Notes: generated by a model not told the origin, from the letters alone. A DNA stretch of 16,954 bases from Solirubrobacterales bacterium (GCA_017354065.1 JAFMRN010000014.1:1-16954), one strand, 5' to 3'; shown: positions 1 to 9,546, numbered from the stretch's first letter. Translations and numbers: made by a program.

Positions 1-306
1 CAGCCCCGGTGAACGCGATCCGTAGGTGACGCTGTGCCCCGCCAGGGCCATGTCGTCCTTGACCGCGAATGGCACGCCGGCAAGCGAACCTGAGCGGACT
101 TCCTCGCTGGCGGCGAGCCGGTCAGCCGCCGCCAGCGCCTCCTCCGCAAATATTTCCCGGAAGGCGTTCAGCGGCGGTCCGGTGCTCAGCATCCGGCCGA
201 GGAACAGTTCCACGAGCTCACGCGGGCTGACCGCACCGGCGCGCACGTGCCCGGCCAGGGCCGCGGGCCCGGCAAAGGCGAGTTCCTCATCAGCCACGAC
301 AGTCAT
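1..306 (-). CDS. Amidase-signature family hydrolase, N-terminal part (runs off window)
   Basis: A minus-strand frame opens with ATG at 306-304 and stays open for 102 codons to the window edge, so only the N-terminus is visible. The segment SLAGVPFAVKDDMALAG is the classic start of the amidase-signature fold. In that family the Lys of VPFAVKD (here K83) is the catalytic lysine of the Ser-cisSer-Lys triad. The Gly/Ser-rich motif carrying the two serines would lie outside the window. Family members hydrolyse amide bonds (GatA, acetamidases, allophanate hydrolase and others), and the substrate cannot be read from this piece. The start overlaps the stop of the upstream esterase as ATGA, so the two are probably co-transcribed and translationally coupled. 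GatA itself is less likely, because the neighbour is an esterase rather than gatB or gatC. Confidence 0.85.
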   Translation of the reverse strand, partial: MTVVADEELAFAGPAALAGHVRAGAVSPRELVELFLGRMLSTGPPLNAFREIFAEEALAAADRLAASEEVRSGSLAGVPFAVKDDMALAGHSVTYGSRSPGL

Positions 307-1346
307 GCGTCCAGCGCCACGATCAACTCGCGGATCGCCGGCGGATAGCGATAGTTGATACCGCCGTGCCCGCCGTCGAACAGCTCGAAGGTGTGCGCGA
401 TCCCAAGTTTGGCCAGCTCGTCGGACACCGCCTGGGCGCCGAGGTCGAGGTAGGGCTCATCCCAGCGCCCGGCCTCCAGCAGGACCCGGCGCATTCCGCG
501 CAACGCGTCGCCACGCTCGGGGATCATCCGGACCGGATCCCAGGCCAGCCAGCGCTCCCAGACCGGCTGGATCAGCCGGCCGGTGCGCAGGTCAAAGGGC
601 AGCAGCGGCTTCACCGGGTTGTCGGGGTCGGGCGAGTACGCGGCGGCATAGGTGTACATCTCCAGCGCGCCCCCGAAGCGGCGGAAATCGAAGCGCTCCG
701 CTGCTGCCAGGCGCTCGAACAGCACGTCATATGACCCGTCGAAGTGGTCGCGGAGTGTCCGCACGACGGTGCGGAACTCCGGCAGGCAACAGACCTCAAA
801 CAGGGCGTCACCGGCGTGTGCGGCCAGCGCGGCGAACAGGCCGGGGCGCAGCATCGGCAGCACCAGCGCGCCGTATCCGCCTGAGGACTTGCCTGCGATC
901 CCGCGGCGCCCAGGGTCAGTGCCATAGCGGGAGTCGATGAAGGGCAGGACCTCGTCGCAGATGTAATCGGTGTAACGACCAAGCGCCGGTGAGTTGAGAA
1001 ATTGAGAGCCGCCGAGCGACGTCCACGCGTCAACGAACACCACCGCGGCGCGCGGGACCTCGGGCGCGGCGAACATCGCATCAAGGCGCTCGAAGATCGT
1101 CGGCTCGAAGATGTCGCGCGCCAGCCAGCGGTCCAGCTGCCCGGTGAAGCCCTGGAGCATGTAGATCACCGGCGCCCCCGGCTCAAGACCCGGCGGCAGG
1201 TACACGTACAGCGGCCGCCGCGCGGGATCGCCGAGCGGGTTGTCGGCCAAAACCTCGGAGTCGACCACGAGCTGGTCTACGCGCCCGCGCAGCGCGGGCT
1301 GCCACGGCGGCCCGGCGACCGCGTCAGGAACCTGTTTCAGCGCCAT
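303..1346 (-). CDS. Alpha/beta-hydrolase, putative esterase (esterase D/Fes-like)
   Basis: The protein has 347 residues. LYVYLPPGL near residues 46-54 and VIYMLQGFTG near 60-69 match the first strands and oxyanion region of the putative-esterase family. GKSSGG at 152-157 is the nucleophile elbow, with S154 the expected catalytic serine. GGHGG at 325-329 supplies the C-terminal histidine (H327). The acid is not certain; D297 or a nearby Asp is possible. No signal peptide is evident, so a cytoplasmic carboxylester hydrolase is likely, with unknown substrate. The frame stays open far upstream (to 1868), but that extension lies antisense to aceE and lacks domain character. I therefore start at ATG 1346-1344, just before recognisable sequence. 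The stop overlaps the amidase start by 4 bases. The promoter appears to be shared, divergently, with aceE. Confidence 0.88.
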   Translation of the reverse strand: MALKQVPDAVAGPPWQPALRGRVDQLVVDSEVLADNPLGDPARRPLYVYLPPGLEPGAPVIYMLQGFTGQLDRWLARDIFEPTIFERLDAMFAAPEVPRAAVVFVDAWTSLGGSQFLNSPALGRYTDYICDEVLPFIDSRYGTDPGRRGIAGKSSGGYGALVLPMLRPGLFAALAAHAGDALFEVCCLPEFRTVVRTLRDHFDGSYDVLFERLAAAERFDFRRFGGALEMYTYAAAYSPDPDNPVKPLLPFDLRTGRLIQPVWERWLAWDPVRMIPERGDALRGMRRVLLEAGRWDEPYLDLGAQAVSDELAKLGIAHTFELFDGGHGGINYRYPPAIRELIVALDA

Positions 1347-1356
1347 CGGCCCGAGG

Positions 1357-1363
1357 TTATATT
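1357..1363. promoter_or_regulatory. Shared divergent -10 core between esterase and aceE
   Basis: The 23-bp gap between the divergent starts holds the only AT-rich patch, TTATATT. On the plus strand TATATT (1358-1363) sits 6 nt before the GTG of aceE, the spacing expected of a leaderless transcript. On the minus strand TATAAC (1361-1356) sits 9 nt before the esterase ATG. The TATA centre is palindromic, so one element could serve both directions. Neither side has a convincing -35 (a weak TTTCAG lies at 1335-1340 for aceE). The element is read by eye only. Confidence 0.5.
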
Positions 1364-1369
1364 GCGACT

Positions 1370-4045
1370 GTGTCCGATGCACGCCATCCACTGACACAGG
1401 CAGCCACGGACATTGACGCGCAGGAGACGGCTGAGTGGATCGAGGCGATCGACGCGGTCGTGGCCCATGACGGCCTGGCGCGTGCCCGGCACCTGCTGGC
1501 AGCCACGCTCGAGCACGCCCAGTACGCCGGCAGCGGGCCGATCGGCGCCCTGAACACGCCGTACGTGAACACGATCCCGGCCTCCGAGGACGTCCCGCTC
1601 CCAGGCGATCCGGAGCTCGAGCGGAAGCTGCGCTCGATCGTGCGCTGGAACGCGATGGCGATGGTGATCCGTGCCAACAAGGTTTCCTCCGAGCTGGGCG
1701 GTCACATCGCTTCCTACGCGTCGCTGGCGACCCTCTATGAGGTCGGCTACAACCACTTTTGGCACGCCGCCTCAGAGGATCACGGCGGCGACCTTGTCTA
1801 TTTCCAGGGCCACTCCTCCCCCGGCAATTATGCCCGCGCCTACCTGGAGGGCCGCCTGTCTGAGGCACAGCTCGACGGCTTCCGCCAGGAGGTCGGCCAT
1901 GAGGGGCTCTCCAGCTACCCGCACCCGTGGCTGATGCCCGACTTCTGGCAGTTCCCGAGCGTGTCGCTGGGGATCGGGCCGATCACCTCCATCTACCAGG
2001 CCCGGTTCATGAAGTACATGTCCGCGCGCGACATCGCCGACACCAGCGAGCGCAAGGTCTGGGCGTTCATCGGCGACGGCGAGATCGACGAGCCCGAGTC
2101 GATGGGCGCGATCGGGCTGGCCGGCCGCGAGAACCTCGACAACCTGATCTGGGTCGTCAACTGCAACCTGCAGCGCCTGGACGGCCCGGTCCGCGGCAAC
2201 GGGAAGATCATCCAGGAGCTGGAGTCCTCCTTCCGCGGTGCCGGCTGGAACGTGATCAAGGTCGTCTGGGGCTCGCGCTGGGACCCCCTGCTGGAGGCCG
2301 ACACCGACGGCCGCCTCAAGCACGTGATGGAAGCGAGCGTGGACGGCGAGTACCAGACCTACAAGTCCCGCGACGGCGCGTATGTGCGCGAGAACTTCTT
2401 CGGCAAGGACCCGGTTCTGTTGGACCGTGTGAGCCACCTGTCAGATGACCAGATCTGGCAGCTGAACCGTGGCGGCCTGGACCAGCAGAAGGTCTACTCC
2501 GCCTATCACCACGCCGTCCAGGCGAACGGCCGTCCGACGGTGATCCTCGCCAAGACGATCAAGGGCTACGGCATGGGCGCCTCCGGCGAGGGTCAGATGA
2601 CGACCCACCAGGCGAAGAAGATGACCGATGAGGCGCTGCTGGAGTTCCGTGACCGCTTCGAGCTGCCCCTGAGCGACGAGCAGGTCGAGCACGCCTCCTA
2701 CTACAAGCCGCCCGACGACAGTCCGGAGATGCAGTACCTGCGCTCCTGCCGGGAACGACTGGGCGGGCCGCTGCCGGCGCGCCGCAGGCGCGTCCCAGAA
2801 CCCCTGCCGGTCCCGGGGCTTGACGCGTTCAAGTCCCAGCTCGGCGGCACCGGGGAGCGCGAGGCCTCGACCACCATGGCGTTTGTGCGGGTGCTCAGCG
2901 CGCTGCTGCGCGACAAGCAGATCGGACCGCGGATCGTCCCGATCATCCCTGACGAGTCGCGCACGTTCGGGATGGAGGGCCTGTTCCGCCAGGTCGGGAT
3001 CTACTCCCCGGAGGGCCAGCGCTACCGCCCCCAGGACGCCGAGACGCTGTCCTTCTACAAGGAGGATGAGCACGGCCAGATCCTCGAGGAGGGGATCACC
3101 GAAGCCGGTTCAACCTCATCGTTCATCGCCGCCGGAACCTCCTATTCCGCGCACGGCGAGCAGATGCTGCCCTTCTACATCTACTACTCGATGTTCGGCT
3201 ACCAGCGGGTCGGCGACCTGATCTGGGCGGCAGCCGACTCGCGTACGCGCGGGTTCATGCTCGGCGGCACCGCGGGCCGCACGACCCTGAACGGCGAAGG
3301 CCTCCAGCACGAGGACGGCCACAGCCACGTGCTGTTCAGCGTCGTGCCGAACGTCCGCGCCTATGACCCGACCTACGCGCATGAGGTCGCGACGATCATC
3401 CACGCCGGCCTGGAGGCGATGATCACCCGCCAGGAGGACGTGTTCTTCTACATCACGCTGATGAACGAGAACTACCCCCACCCGGCGATGCCCGAGGGCT
3501 CTCAGGAGGAGATTCTGCGCGGGCTGTACCTGCTGCACGAACAGGCCGATGCGCGCGTGCAGCTGCTGGGGTCCGGGACGATTCTGCGCGAGGTTGAAGC
3601 GGCCGCCGGGTTGCTGGCTTCCGACTGGGACGTGCCGGCGAACGTGTGGTCGGCGACCTCCTTCACAGAGCTGCGACGCGACGGGATCGAGACCGACCGC
3701 TGGAACATGCTGCACCCAACCGATTCACCCCGTAGGTCTTATGTTGAGGCGGCCTTTGATGGCCGCCACGGACCCGTAGTGGCATCCACCGACTACATCC
3801 GCGCCTACCCGGACCAGATCCGCGCGTGGGTTCCGCGGCGCTTTGTGACGCTCGGTACCGACGGGTTCGGCCGCAGCGACTTCCGCCGGGCGCTGCGCAG
3901 CTTCTTTGAGGTCGACCGGTATTACGTAGTGGTGGCGGCCCTGAAGGCGCTGGCTGACGACGGTGTGGTCGACGCCCAGCTTGTGGCAGACGCCATAGCC
4001 AAATACGAAATCGATCCCGAGGCCCCGATCCCCACGAGCGTATGA
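1370..4045 (+). CDS. aceE: Pyruvate dehydrogenase E1 component, homodimeric AceE type
   Basis: The protein has 891 residues, close to the 887 of E. coli AceE. It decarboxylates pyruvate with thiamine diphosphate and passes the acetyl group to the lipoyl arm of E2. The ThDP/Mg motif begins at GDGEIDEPES (235-244) and closes with NCN near 264-266. KGYGMGASGEGQMTTHQAKKM spans about 398-418 and contains H413, matching the active-site loop histidine H407 of E. coli. The substrate-channel N-terminus (GHIASYAS, YFQGHSSPG) is conserved. The fused single-chain form distinguishes it from alpha/beta E1 (PdhA/PdhB). The start is GTG at 1370, without a Shine-Dalgarno but 6 nt after a TATATT element, so it is likely leaderless. 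The stop overlaps the aceF start (ATGA at 4042-4045). Confidence 0.97.
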   Translation: MSDARHPLTQAATDIDAQETAEWIEAIDAVVAHDGLARARHLLAATLEHAQYAGSGPIGALNTPYVNTIPASEDVPLPGDPELERKLRSIVRWNAMAMVIRANKVSSELGGHIASYASLATLYEVGYNHFWHAASEDHGGDLVYFQGHSSPGNYARAYLEGRLSEAQLDGFRQEVGHEGLSSYPHPWLMPDFWQFPSVSLGIGPITSIYQARFMKYMSARDIADTSERKVWAFIGDGEIDEPESMGAIGLAGRENLDNLIWVVNCNLQRLDGPVRGNGKIIQELESSFRGAGWNVIKVVWGSRWDPLLEADTDGRLKHVMEASVDGEYQTYKSRDGAYVRENFFGKDPVLLDRVSHLSDDQIWQLNRGGLDQQKVYSAYHHAVQANGRPTVILAKTIKGYGMGASGEGQMTTHQAKKMTDEALLEFRDRFELPLSDEQVEHASYYKPPDDSPEMQYLRSCRERLGGPLPARRRRVPEPLPVPGLDAFKSQLGGTGEREASTTMAFVRVLSALLRDKQIGPRIVPIIPDESRTFGMEGLFRQVGIYSPEGQRYRPQDAETLSFYKEDEHGQILEEGITEAGSTSSFIAAGTSYSAHGEQMLPFYIYYSMFGYQRVGDLIWAAADSRTRGFMLGGTAGRTTLNGEGLQHEDGHSHVLFSVVPNVRAYDPTYAHEVATIIHAGLEAMITRQEDVFFYITLMNENYPHPAMPEGSQEEILRGLYLLHEQADARVQLLGSGTILREVEAAAGLLASDWDVPANVWSATSFTELRRDGIETDRWNMLHPTDSPRRSYVEAAFDGRHGPVVASTDYIRAYPDQIRAWVPRRFVTLGTDGFGRSDFRRALRSFFEVDRYYVVVAALKALADDGVVDAQLVADAIAKYEIDPEAPIPTSV

Positions 4046-5235
4046 CCCAAGTACTGGTCCCAGACATAGGCGATTTCTCAGACGTTCCGATCATCGAGAT
4101 CCTCGTCTCCGAGGGCGACACCGTCGCGGCTGAGGACCCGCTGGTAACGCTGGAGTCGGACAAGGCGACGATGGACGTCCCCTCCCCCGCGGCCGGCACC
4201 GTTTCCAAGATCCACGTGCAGTTGGAGGACCGGGTCGGTGAGGGCGCGCTGCTGATGGACCTGGAGGGGGATGAGGACGCTAATGGGCGTCCCAGCGCCC
4301 AAAACTCGGCAGAACCCCCTGCCCCACCGCCACCCGCGCCGGCACCTGTGGACGGGCCGGTCTACGCATCGCCATCAGCCCGGCGTCTCGCGCGGGAGCT
4401 CGGGGTCGACATCGCGGCGCTGGCTGGCAGCGGACGGCTGGGGCGCATCACCACCGATGATGTGCGCGGCGCCGACGCCTCCGTGCCCCAAGCCGGAGGC
4501 GGAGCAGATCTTGGCCTGGCACCCTGGCCTTCGCTTGACTTCGAGAAGTTCGGCCCGGTCGAGCGCGTACCGCGGTCGCGGATCCAGAAGCTGTCCGCAC
4601 CGAACCTCGCGCGCAACTGGGTGCGGATCCCTCACGTCACCCAGCACGACGAGGTCGACATCACCGACCTGGAGAGCTGGCGCAAGACGCTGAACGCCGA
4701 GCAGAAAGACGTCAAGTACACGATGGTGTCGTTCCTGATCGCCGGCGTGATCGCGTCGCTGAAGGCCTATCCGGACTTCAACTCCTCCCTGGACGGCGAC
4801 GAGCTGGTGCGCAAGCGCTACTACAACATCGGGTTCGCGGCGGACACGCCGAACGGCCTGGTGGTGCCGGTGATCAAGGACGCCGACAAGAAGGGCTTGG
4901 CGGAGATCGCCGCCGAGCTGACGACGCTCTCCGGGAAGGCACGGGAGGGCAAGCTCGGACCCGGGGATATCAGCGGCTCGACGTTCACGATCTCCTCACT
5001 GGGCGGGATCGGCGGGTCGTACTTCACGCCGATCATCAACGCGCCCGAGGTGGGGATCCTCGGTGCCTCCCGCTCGTCCTGGAAGCCGGTCTGGGACGGC
5101 AGCGCCTTCCAGCCGCGGCTGCTGTTGCCGCTGTCGCTGTCCTATGACCACCGGGTGATCGACGGGGCCGCGGCCGCCCGCTTCATCGTGCACCTGGCCG
5201 GGGTTTTGAGCGACCTGAAGCGGGCGCTGCTGTGA
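4042..5235 (+). CDS. aceF: Pyruvate dehydrogenase E2, dihydrolipoamide acetyltransferase
   Basis: The protein has 397 residues in the standard E2 order. A single lipoyl domain (about 3-75) carries the lipoylated lysine K41 in ESDKATMDVPSP. A Pro/Ala-rich flexible linker (about 76-106) follows, then a peripheral-subunit-binding domain (about 108-142, SPSARRLARELGVD). The acyltransferase core (about 172-397) ends with SYDHRVIDGA, where H370 and D374 are the catalytic pair. It transfers acetyl from the lipoyl arm to CoA and forms the core of the complex. It has one lipoyl domain, whereas E. coli AceF has three and mycobacterial DlaT two. It sits between aceE and lpdA with 4-base overlaps on both sides, so the three subunits are probably translated together. 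Pairing with AceE and the PDH-type sequence make a 2-oxoglutarate or branched-chain E2 unlikely. Confidence 0.95.
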   Translation: MTQVLVPDIGDFSDVPIIEILVSEGDTVAAEDPLVTLESDKATMDVPSPAAGTVSKIHVQLEDRVGEGALLMDLEGDEDANGRPSAQNSAEPPAPPPPAPAPVDGPVYASPSARRLARELGVDIAALAGSGRLGRITTDDVRGADASVPQAGGGADLGLAPWPSLDFEKFGPVERVPRSRIQKLSAPNLARNWVRIPHVTQHDEVDITDLESWRKTLNAEQKDVKYTMVSFLIAGVIASLKAYPDFNSSLDGDELVRKRYYNIGFAADTPNGLVVPVIKDADKKGLAEIAAELTTLSGKAREGKLGPGDISGSTFTISSLGGIGGSYFTPIINAPEVGILGASRSSWKPVWDGSAFQPRLLLPLSLSYDHRVIDGAAAARFIVHLAGVLSDLKRALL

Positions 5236-6644
5236 GTGATTTCCAGGTTGTCGTGATCGGTGCGGGACCGGGCGGCTACACCGCGGCGTTTCGGGCCGCG
5301 GACCTGGGACTGAAGACCGCGTTGATCGAGCGCGATGACGTGCTGGGCGGGGTCTGCCTGAACGTCGGCTGCATCCCCTCAAAGGCGCTGTTGCACGCCG
5401 CCAAGCTGATCACCGACGCGGAGGATTTCGCTTCGCACGGCGTGTCATTCGGGGCGCCGAAGGTCGACCTGGCGGAGCTGATGAGCTTCAAGCAGGGTGC
5501 GGTTGACCAGCTGACCGGCGGCTTGGCGCAGCTCGCCAAGGGACGCAAGGTCGATGTGCTGACCGGTGAGGCGGCGTTGCTCGATTCCCACCGGCTGCGG
5601 GTCGGCGAGCGCGAGGTCAGCTTCGACTACGCGATCCTCGCAGCCGGCTCGCGCCCGGTTTCATTGCCGTTCCTGCCTGAGGACGAGCGGATCATCGACT
5701 CGACCGGCGCCCTGTCACCGACCGAGATCCCCAAGCGGTTGCTCGTGATCGGCGGCGGCGTGATCGGGCTGGAGATGGCGACGGTGTATGACGCGCTGGG
5801 CTCAAAGGTCACGGTCGTGGAGCTCGCGGACCAGCTGATCCCCGGTGCGGACCCGGACGTCGTGCGGCCGCTGGCGCGGCGCATCGAGGGGCGCTACGCG
5901 GGCGTGCTGACGGAAACCTCGGTGGACGCCGTCAAGGCTCAGAAGAACGGGCTGAAGGTGTCGCTGTCAAACGGCGACTCACCGATCTTCGACCGGATTC
6001 TCGTAGCGGTCGGGCGGCGCCCCAACGGTGACCAGCTGGAGTTCGGTGATAGCGGTCTGTCAGCCGACGAGCGCGGGTTCGTGAACGTCGACGCCCAGCA
6101 GCGGACCAGCGTGGGATCGATCTTCGCGATCGGCGACCTGGTCGGAAACCCGATGCTCGCCCACAAGGCCACGCACGAGGGCAAGGTCGCGGCCGAGGTG
6201 ATCGCCGGCCAGATCGACGGCAAGGACCCCGCGCGCCTGCCGGTGTTCGATGCGCGCGCGATCCCCTCTGTCGCCTACACGGACCCTGAGGTTGCCTGGA
6301 TGGGCCTGACCGAGACACAGGCCAAGGCTGAGGGGATCGACTACGTCAAGCAGCCGGTCCCCTGGGGTGCGTCCGGCCGCGCGCTGGGACTGGGCCGGCC
6401 CGACGGCGTCACCAAGCTGCTGTTCGCGCCTGAGGGCGACCGGCTGCTCGGCGCGGGGATCACCGGAGTCGGCGCCGGCGAGCTGATCGCCGAGGCGGTT
6501 CTCGGGCTGGAGCTCGGCGCCAGCGCCGAGGACCTCGGCCTCAGCATCCACCCGCACCCGACCTTGACCGAGACCCTGGCTTTCGCCGCCGAGCTGCAAT
6601 CGGGGTCGATCACGGACCTGCCCCAGCCGCGGCGCCGAGGCTAG
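5232..6644 (+). CDS. lpdA: Dihydrolipoamide dehydrogenase (E3)
   Basis: The protein has 470 residues. The FAD-binding GAGPGGY lies at 10-16. The redox-active disulphide is C42/C47 in GGVCLNVGCIPSK. A second Rossmann motif, GGGVIGLEMA, near 174-183 binds NAD. The second FAD contact is AIGDLVG near 299-305. The C-terminal His-Glu base pair H442/E447 lies in HPHPTLTE. It re-oxidises dihydrolipoamide on E2 and reduces NAD+. GTG 5232 is the chosen start because it overlaps the aceF stop as GTGA and directly precedes the FAD motif. Being third in the operon, it looks dedicated to PDH, although E3 is often shared with other 2-oxoacid complexes. The last residues (PQPRRRG) are unusually basic. Confidence 0.96.
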   Translation: MSDFQVVVIGAGPGGYTAAFRAADLGLKTALIERDDVLGGVCLNVGCIPSKALLHAAKLITDAEDFASHGVSFGAPKVDLAELMSFKQGAVDQLTGGLAQLAKGRKVDVLTGEAALLDSHRLRVGEREVSFDYAILAAGSRPVSLPFLPEDERIIDSTGALSPTEIPKRLLVIGGGVIGLEMATVYDALGSKVTVVELADQLIPGADPDVVRPLARRIEGRYAGVLTETSVDAVKAQKNGLKVSLSNGDSPIFDRILVAVGRRPNGDQLEFGDSGLSADERGFVNVDAQQRTSVGSIFAIGDLVGNPMLAHKATHEGKVAAEVIAGQIDGKDPARLPVFDARAIPSVAYTDPEVAWMGLTETQAKAEGIDYVKQPVPWGASGRALGLGRPDGVTKLLFAPEGDRLLGAGITGVGAGELIAEAVLGLELGASAEDLGLSIHPHPTLTETLAFAAELQSGSITDLPQPRRRG

Positions 6645-6652
6645 CCGCGGCT
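6625..6652 (+). terminator. Stem-loop over the lpdA stop codon
   Basis: A perfect 9-bp inverted repeat, AGCCGCGGC (6625-6633) and GCCGCGGCT (6644-6652), has a 10-nt loop. The lpdA TAG stop (6642-6644) falls at the end of the loop. No T-tract follows, so this is a GC-rich hairpin that could slow or end transcription of the PDH operon before the convergent gene. It is not a classical intrinsic terminator. Confidence 0.4.
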
Positions 6653-6669
6653 CCGCGGAACCGTCTGGA

Positions 6670-6682
6670 CCTCAGCTTGAGG
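6670..6682. terminator. Small hairpin between convergent genes
   Basis: CCTCA-GCT-TGAGG forms a 5-bp stem with a 3-nt loop, immediately before the stop codon of the minus-strand gene ending at 6684. It is short and has no T-tract. It may act with the hairpin at 6625-6652 as a transcription barrier in both directions. Confidence 0.25.
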
Positions 6683-6683
6683 G

Positions 6684-7085
6684 TTAGTCCTGGCGCTTGC
6701 GCCGGCGCCGGCGGGCGCGCAGCTTCAGGAACACGACCGTGGCGACGCTGCCTACCAGGGCCGCTCTGATCCGGCTGGCCCAGGAGACGGGCTCTGGGAT
6801 CGGCGTGTAGTTCGGCGGCACCGCGTGGGGTTCCGTGGCAGGTACCGCGAACTCCTCGGCCGCCAGGACGTCGTGGACCGGCTCGGACCCAAACGGGCTC
6901 GGCGGCACGTGCGGGTCGTGGTCCCGGCCCGCGTGCAGCTCAGGGTCCGGTGAGGGCATACCGAACTCTTCAGCGGCGAGCACATCGTGGGCGGGGTCCT
7001 GGTGCAGTCCGGGATCGGCGCCCGGCACCTCGAACTCCTCTGCCGCCAGGACGTCGTGTGCGGGTTCGTCGTTCTGTTCGGACAT
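6684..7085 (-). CDS. Unrecognised small membrane protein with three HDVLAAEEF repeats
   Basis: The protein has 133 residues and I do not recognise a named family. The motif P[AV]HDVLAAEEFx[VM]P occurs three times, at 8-21, 31-44 and 69-82, separated by Pro/Asp/His-rich linkers. The nine-residue core HDVLAAEEF is identical in all three although the codons differ, which argues for a real, selected protein. About residues 105-122 (RIRAALVGSVATVVFLKL) form one short hydrophobic segment, followed by a strongly basic tail, RARRRRRKRQD. The N-terminal part is acidic. The positive-inside rule puts the tail in the cytoplasm and the repeats outside, but the segment is short and could instead lie on the inner face of the membrane. 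The gene converges on lpdA and diverges from lon. No Shine-Dalgarno is clear before ATG 7085. The function is unknown. Confidence 0.8.
   Translation of the reverse strand: MSEQNDEPAHDVLAAEEFEVPGADPGLHQDPAHDVLAAEEFGMPSPDPELHAGRDHDPHVPPSPFGSEPVHDVLAAEEFAVPATEPHAVPPNYTPIPEPVSWASRIRAALVGSVATVVFLKLRARRRRRKRQD
6840..7064 (-). repeat. Three in-frame copies of a 14-codon peptide repeat
   Basis: The copies lie at 7023-7064, 6954-6995 and 6840-6881. They encode PAHDVLAAEEFEVP, PAHDVLAAEEFGMP and PVHDVLAAEEFAVP. Over the nine-codon core, copies 1 and 2 differ at six codons, all synonymously. Copies 1 and 3 differ at one codon (GCA/GCC). The spacers are unequal (27 and 72 bp), so this is not a simple tandem slippage array. 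Confidence 0.9.
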
Positions 7086-7165
7086 CGACGCCGATTCTCG
7101 CAGAACCGGACTGCCCGCGCGCTTTTCGGCAGCCTTCAGAACGGGCGTGTTGATAATCTGAGTCC

Positions 7166-7191
7166 TCCCCGCTGAGATCTGACGGCGGGGA
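7166..7191. promoter_or_regulatory. 7-bp inverted repeat in the lon upstream region
   Basis: TCCCCGC (7166-7172) and GCGGGGA (7185-7191) form a perfect inverted repeat with a 12-nt centre. It lies in the divergent gap between the repeat protein and lon. It could be an operator for a dimeric regulator or an RNA hairpin in a long lon leader. Nothing in the sequence decides between them. Confidence 0.35.
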
Positions 7192-7203
7192 CAGACTTCG
7201 TTG

Positions 7204-7228
7204 GTAAGCTGTACTTACGCTTTGTAAG
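7204..7228. promoter_or_regulatory. Three phased GTAAG half-sites upstream of lon
   Basis: GTAAG (7204-7208), its complement CTTAC (7214-7218) and GTAAG again (7224-7228) start exactly 10 bp apart with 5-bp spacers. This gives two overlapping inverted repeats on one face of the helix, centred about 36 bp before the lon ATG. The arrangement suggests a repressor or activator site at the lon promoter. It does not match the HspR (HAIR) consensus CTTGAG-N-CTCAAG or the GCGAAC-type ClgR site as I know them. A TANNNT element, TACGCT (7216-7221), overlaps the middle site. Confidence 0.45.
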
Positions 7229-7240
7229 CCTCGCGTGGAA

Positions 7241-7251
7241 ATGGACTTTGT

Positions 7252-7255
<4 letters not shown>
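7241..7255 (+). other. Possible four-codon micro-ORF overlapping the lon start
   Basis: ATGGACTTTGTATGA encodes Met-Asp-Phe-Val-stop. Its TGA overlaps the lon ATG as ATGA, the same geometry as the translationally coupled junctions elsewhere in this window. A GGAA lies directly before it. It may be chance, or a re-initiation device for lon. Confidence 0.2.

Positions 7256-9546
<2,291 letters not shown>

Noticed and set aside
1347..1868. Upstream extension of the esterase frame to 521 codons
   Set aside because: It runs antisense to the conserved aceE N-terminus, is Arg/Pro/Ser-rich and has no domain. The esterase fold begins just after ATG 1346.
7150..7178. TTGATA-N17-TGAGAT as a sigma-70 promoter for lon
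   Set aside because: Spacing is right, but the -10 lacks the key second-position A, so I do not list it as a feature.
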